DNA of 5,612 nucleotides, from the NCBI GenBank assembly GCA_030043865.1, contig JASHWZ010000164.1:1-5612 (forward strand), given 5' to 3'. Origin of the DNA: Thermoplasmata archaeon. GTDB lineage: Archaea; Thermoplasmatota; Thermoplasmata; Lutacidiplasmatales; UBA184. Of this stretch, positions 5,277 through 5,612 are shown piece by piece; position 1 is the stretch's first letter, and every line of letters begins with the position of its first letter. Position numbers and translations under genes: made by a program. A model generated the notes under the pieces. It was given only the letters and a program-made list of their open reading frames with translations. It did not search any database and was not told the DNA's origin.

Positions 5277-5612
5277 GGCCCTCGCCGCCCGATGGGGCGG
5301 CGCGCGCCACGACGCGTACTCGGGACGGGCGCTCGCCCGTGCGGCGGAAGAGTACCTTTCCCGACGGCGCCCGGCGCTCGCGGAGTTCGTGCTCTCGGTC
5401 GACGGGAAGGAGTACCCGAGCGTCATCGCCGCGCTCGCCGAGCCGTCCGCGCGCTTCGAGCACGTCGAGCTCCGCCTCGAACCGATCCCGTCGCCCGGCC
5501 CCGCGTGGCGGTTCCTCCTCCCGTTCGAGCGGCTCGCTTTCGCGGAGGACGGGTCCGTCGAGATCCACCCGCTCGAGCCGGGCCCGCCGGTGCGCGCGAT
5601 CGCTCGGGTCGC
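5248..5612 (+). CDS. Unrecognised protein, N-terminal 121 residues (3' truncated by window edge)
   Basis: A + strand frame opens at GTG 5248 and runs without a stop to the end of the window. It starts 'MTAVSHPELEALAARWGG' (GTG read as Met) and contains 'ALARAAEEYLSRRRPALAEF', 'VLSVDGKEYPSV', 'FEHVELRLEPIP' and 'WRFLLPFERLAFAED'. The residue mix (balanced hydrophobic and charged residues, G/C at codon third positions, no Arg/Pro runs typical of shadow frames) argues that it is a real gene. It begins with a helical, Arg/Glu-rich segment and then looks rich in beta strands. No Cys, signal peptide or membrane segment is visible. I do not recognise a family. It overlaps the glycosyltransferase end by 29 bases in another frame, so it is probably co-expressed with it and could work on the same pathway; that is inference. 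The opposite-strand frame across 5230-5568 is rejected as a shadow. Confidence 0.7.
   Translation, partial: MTAVSHPELEALAARWGGARHDAYSGRALARAAEEYLSRRRPALAEFVLSVDGKEYPSVIAALAEPSARFEHVELRLEPIPSPGPAWRFLLPFERLAFAEDGSVEIHPLEPGPPVRAIARV

Noticed and set aside
5230..5568. Antisense frame at the window end
   Set aside because: It is charged and low in complexity, and the + strand frame from GTG 5248 has a more protein-like composition, a ribosome binding site and operon-like placement.
1..5612. CRISPR array, tRNA, rRNA, insertion sequence or integration site
   Set aside because: No repeated spacer pattern, tRNA-like arms, transposase motif or flanking direct repeats were seen. Coding genes fill almost the whole window.

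Overview
The window is about 5.6 kb of very GC-rich DNA in which every supportable gene lies on the + strand with almost no intergenic space. It looks archaeal. The 3-hydroxy-3-methylglutaryl-CoA (HMG-CoA) synthase is of the short archaeal type, and it is followed by a thiolase and a DUF35 zinc-ribbon/OB-fold protein, the order typical of archaeal mevalonate operons. A regulator resembling COG1709 precedes it and a DUF835 protein follows it; both families are known to me mainly from archaea. High GC plus DUF835 suggests a GC-rich member of the Thermoplasmatota or a related euryarchaeal lineage. That placement is inference; no rRNA or other marker gene is present.

Layout: (1) 1-462, the 3' part of a COG1709-like regulator whose expected helix-turn-helix (HTH) domain lies before the window. 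(2) 480-1532, HMG-CoA synthase with all catalytic residues present. (3) 1535-2704, a thiolase-fold protein starting at GTG. (4) 2714-3202, the DUF35 protein. (5) 3199-3978, a DUF835 protein whose GTG start overlaps the DUF35 stop. (6) An 83-bp gap with an AT-rich, TATA-like patch and a small inverted repeat. (7) 4062-5276, a GT4-family glycosyltransferase. (8) 5248 to the window end, the 5' part of an unrecognised gene that overlaps the glycosyltransferase end by 29 bp.

Genes 1-5 probably form one transcript, since the gaps are 17, 2 and 9 bp followed by a 4-bp overlap. In characterised archaea the thiolase makes acetoacetyl-CoA, the synthase condenses it with acetyl-CoA to HMG-CoA, and DUF35 holds both enzymes together so the intermediate is channelled. 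The product feeds the mevalonate pathway for isoprenoid ether lipids.

The main surprise is the thiolase. The fold and family motifs are intact, but the expected nucleophilic Cys is Gly (residue 87), the His of the GHP motif is Arg (336), and the expected His of the HDCF-type motif is Asn (286). The frame is undamaged, so it looks like a conserved pseudoenzyme or a repurposed subunit inside the HMG-CoA synthase complex. The glycosyltransferase appears to start a second unit and could act on lipids or other envelope glycoconjugates, but its substrate cannot be read from the sequence.
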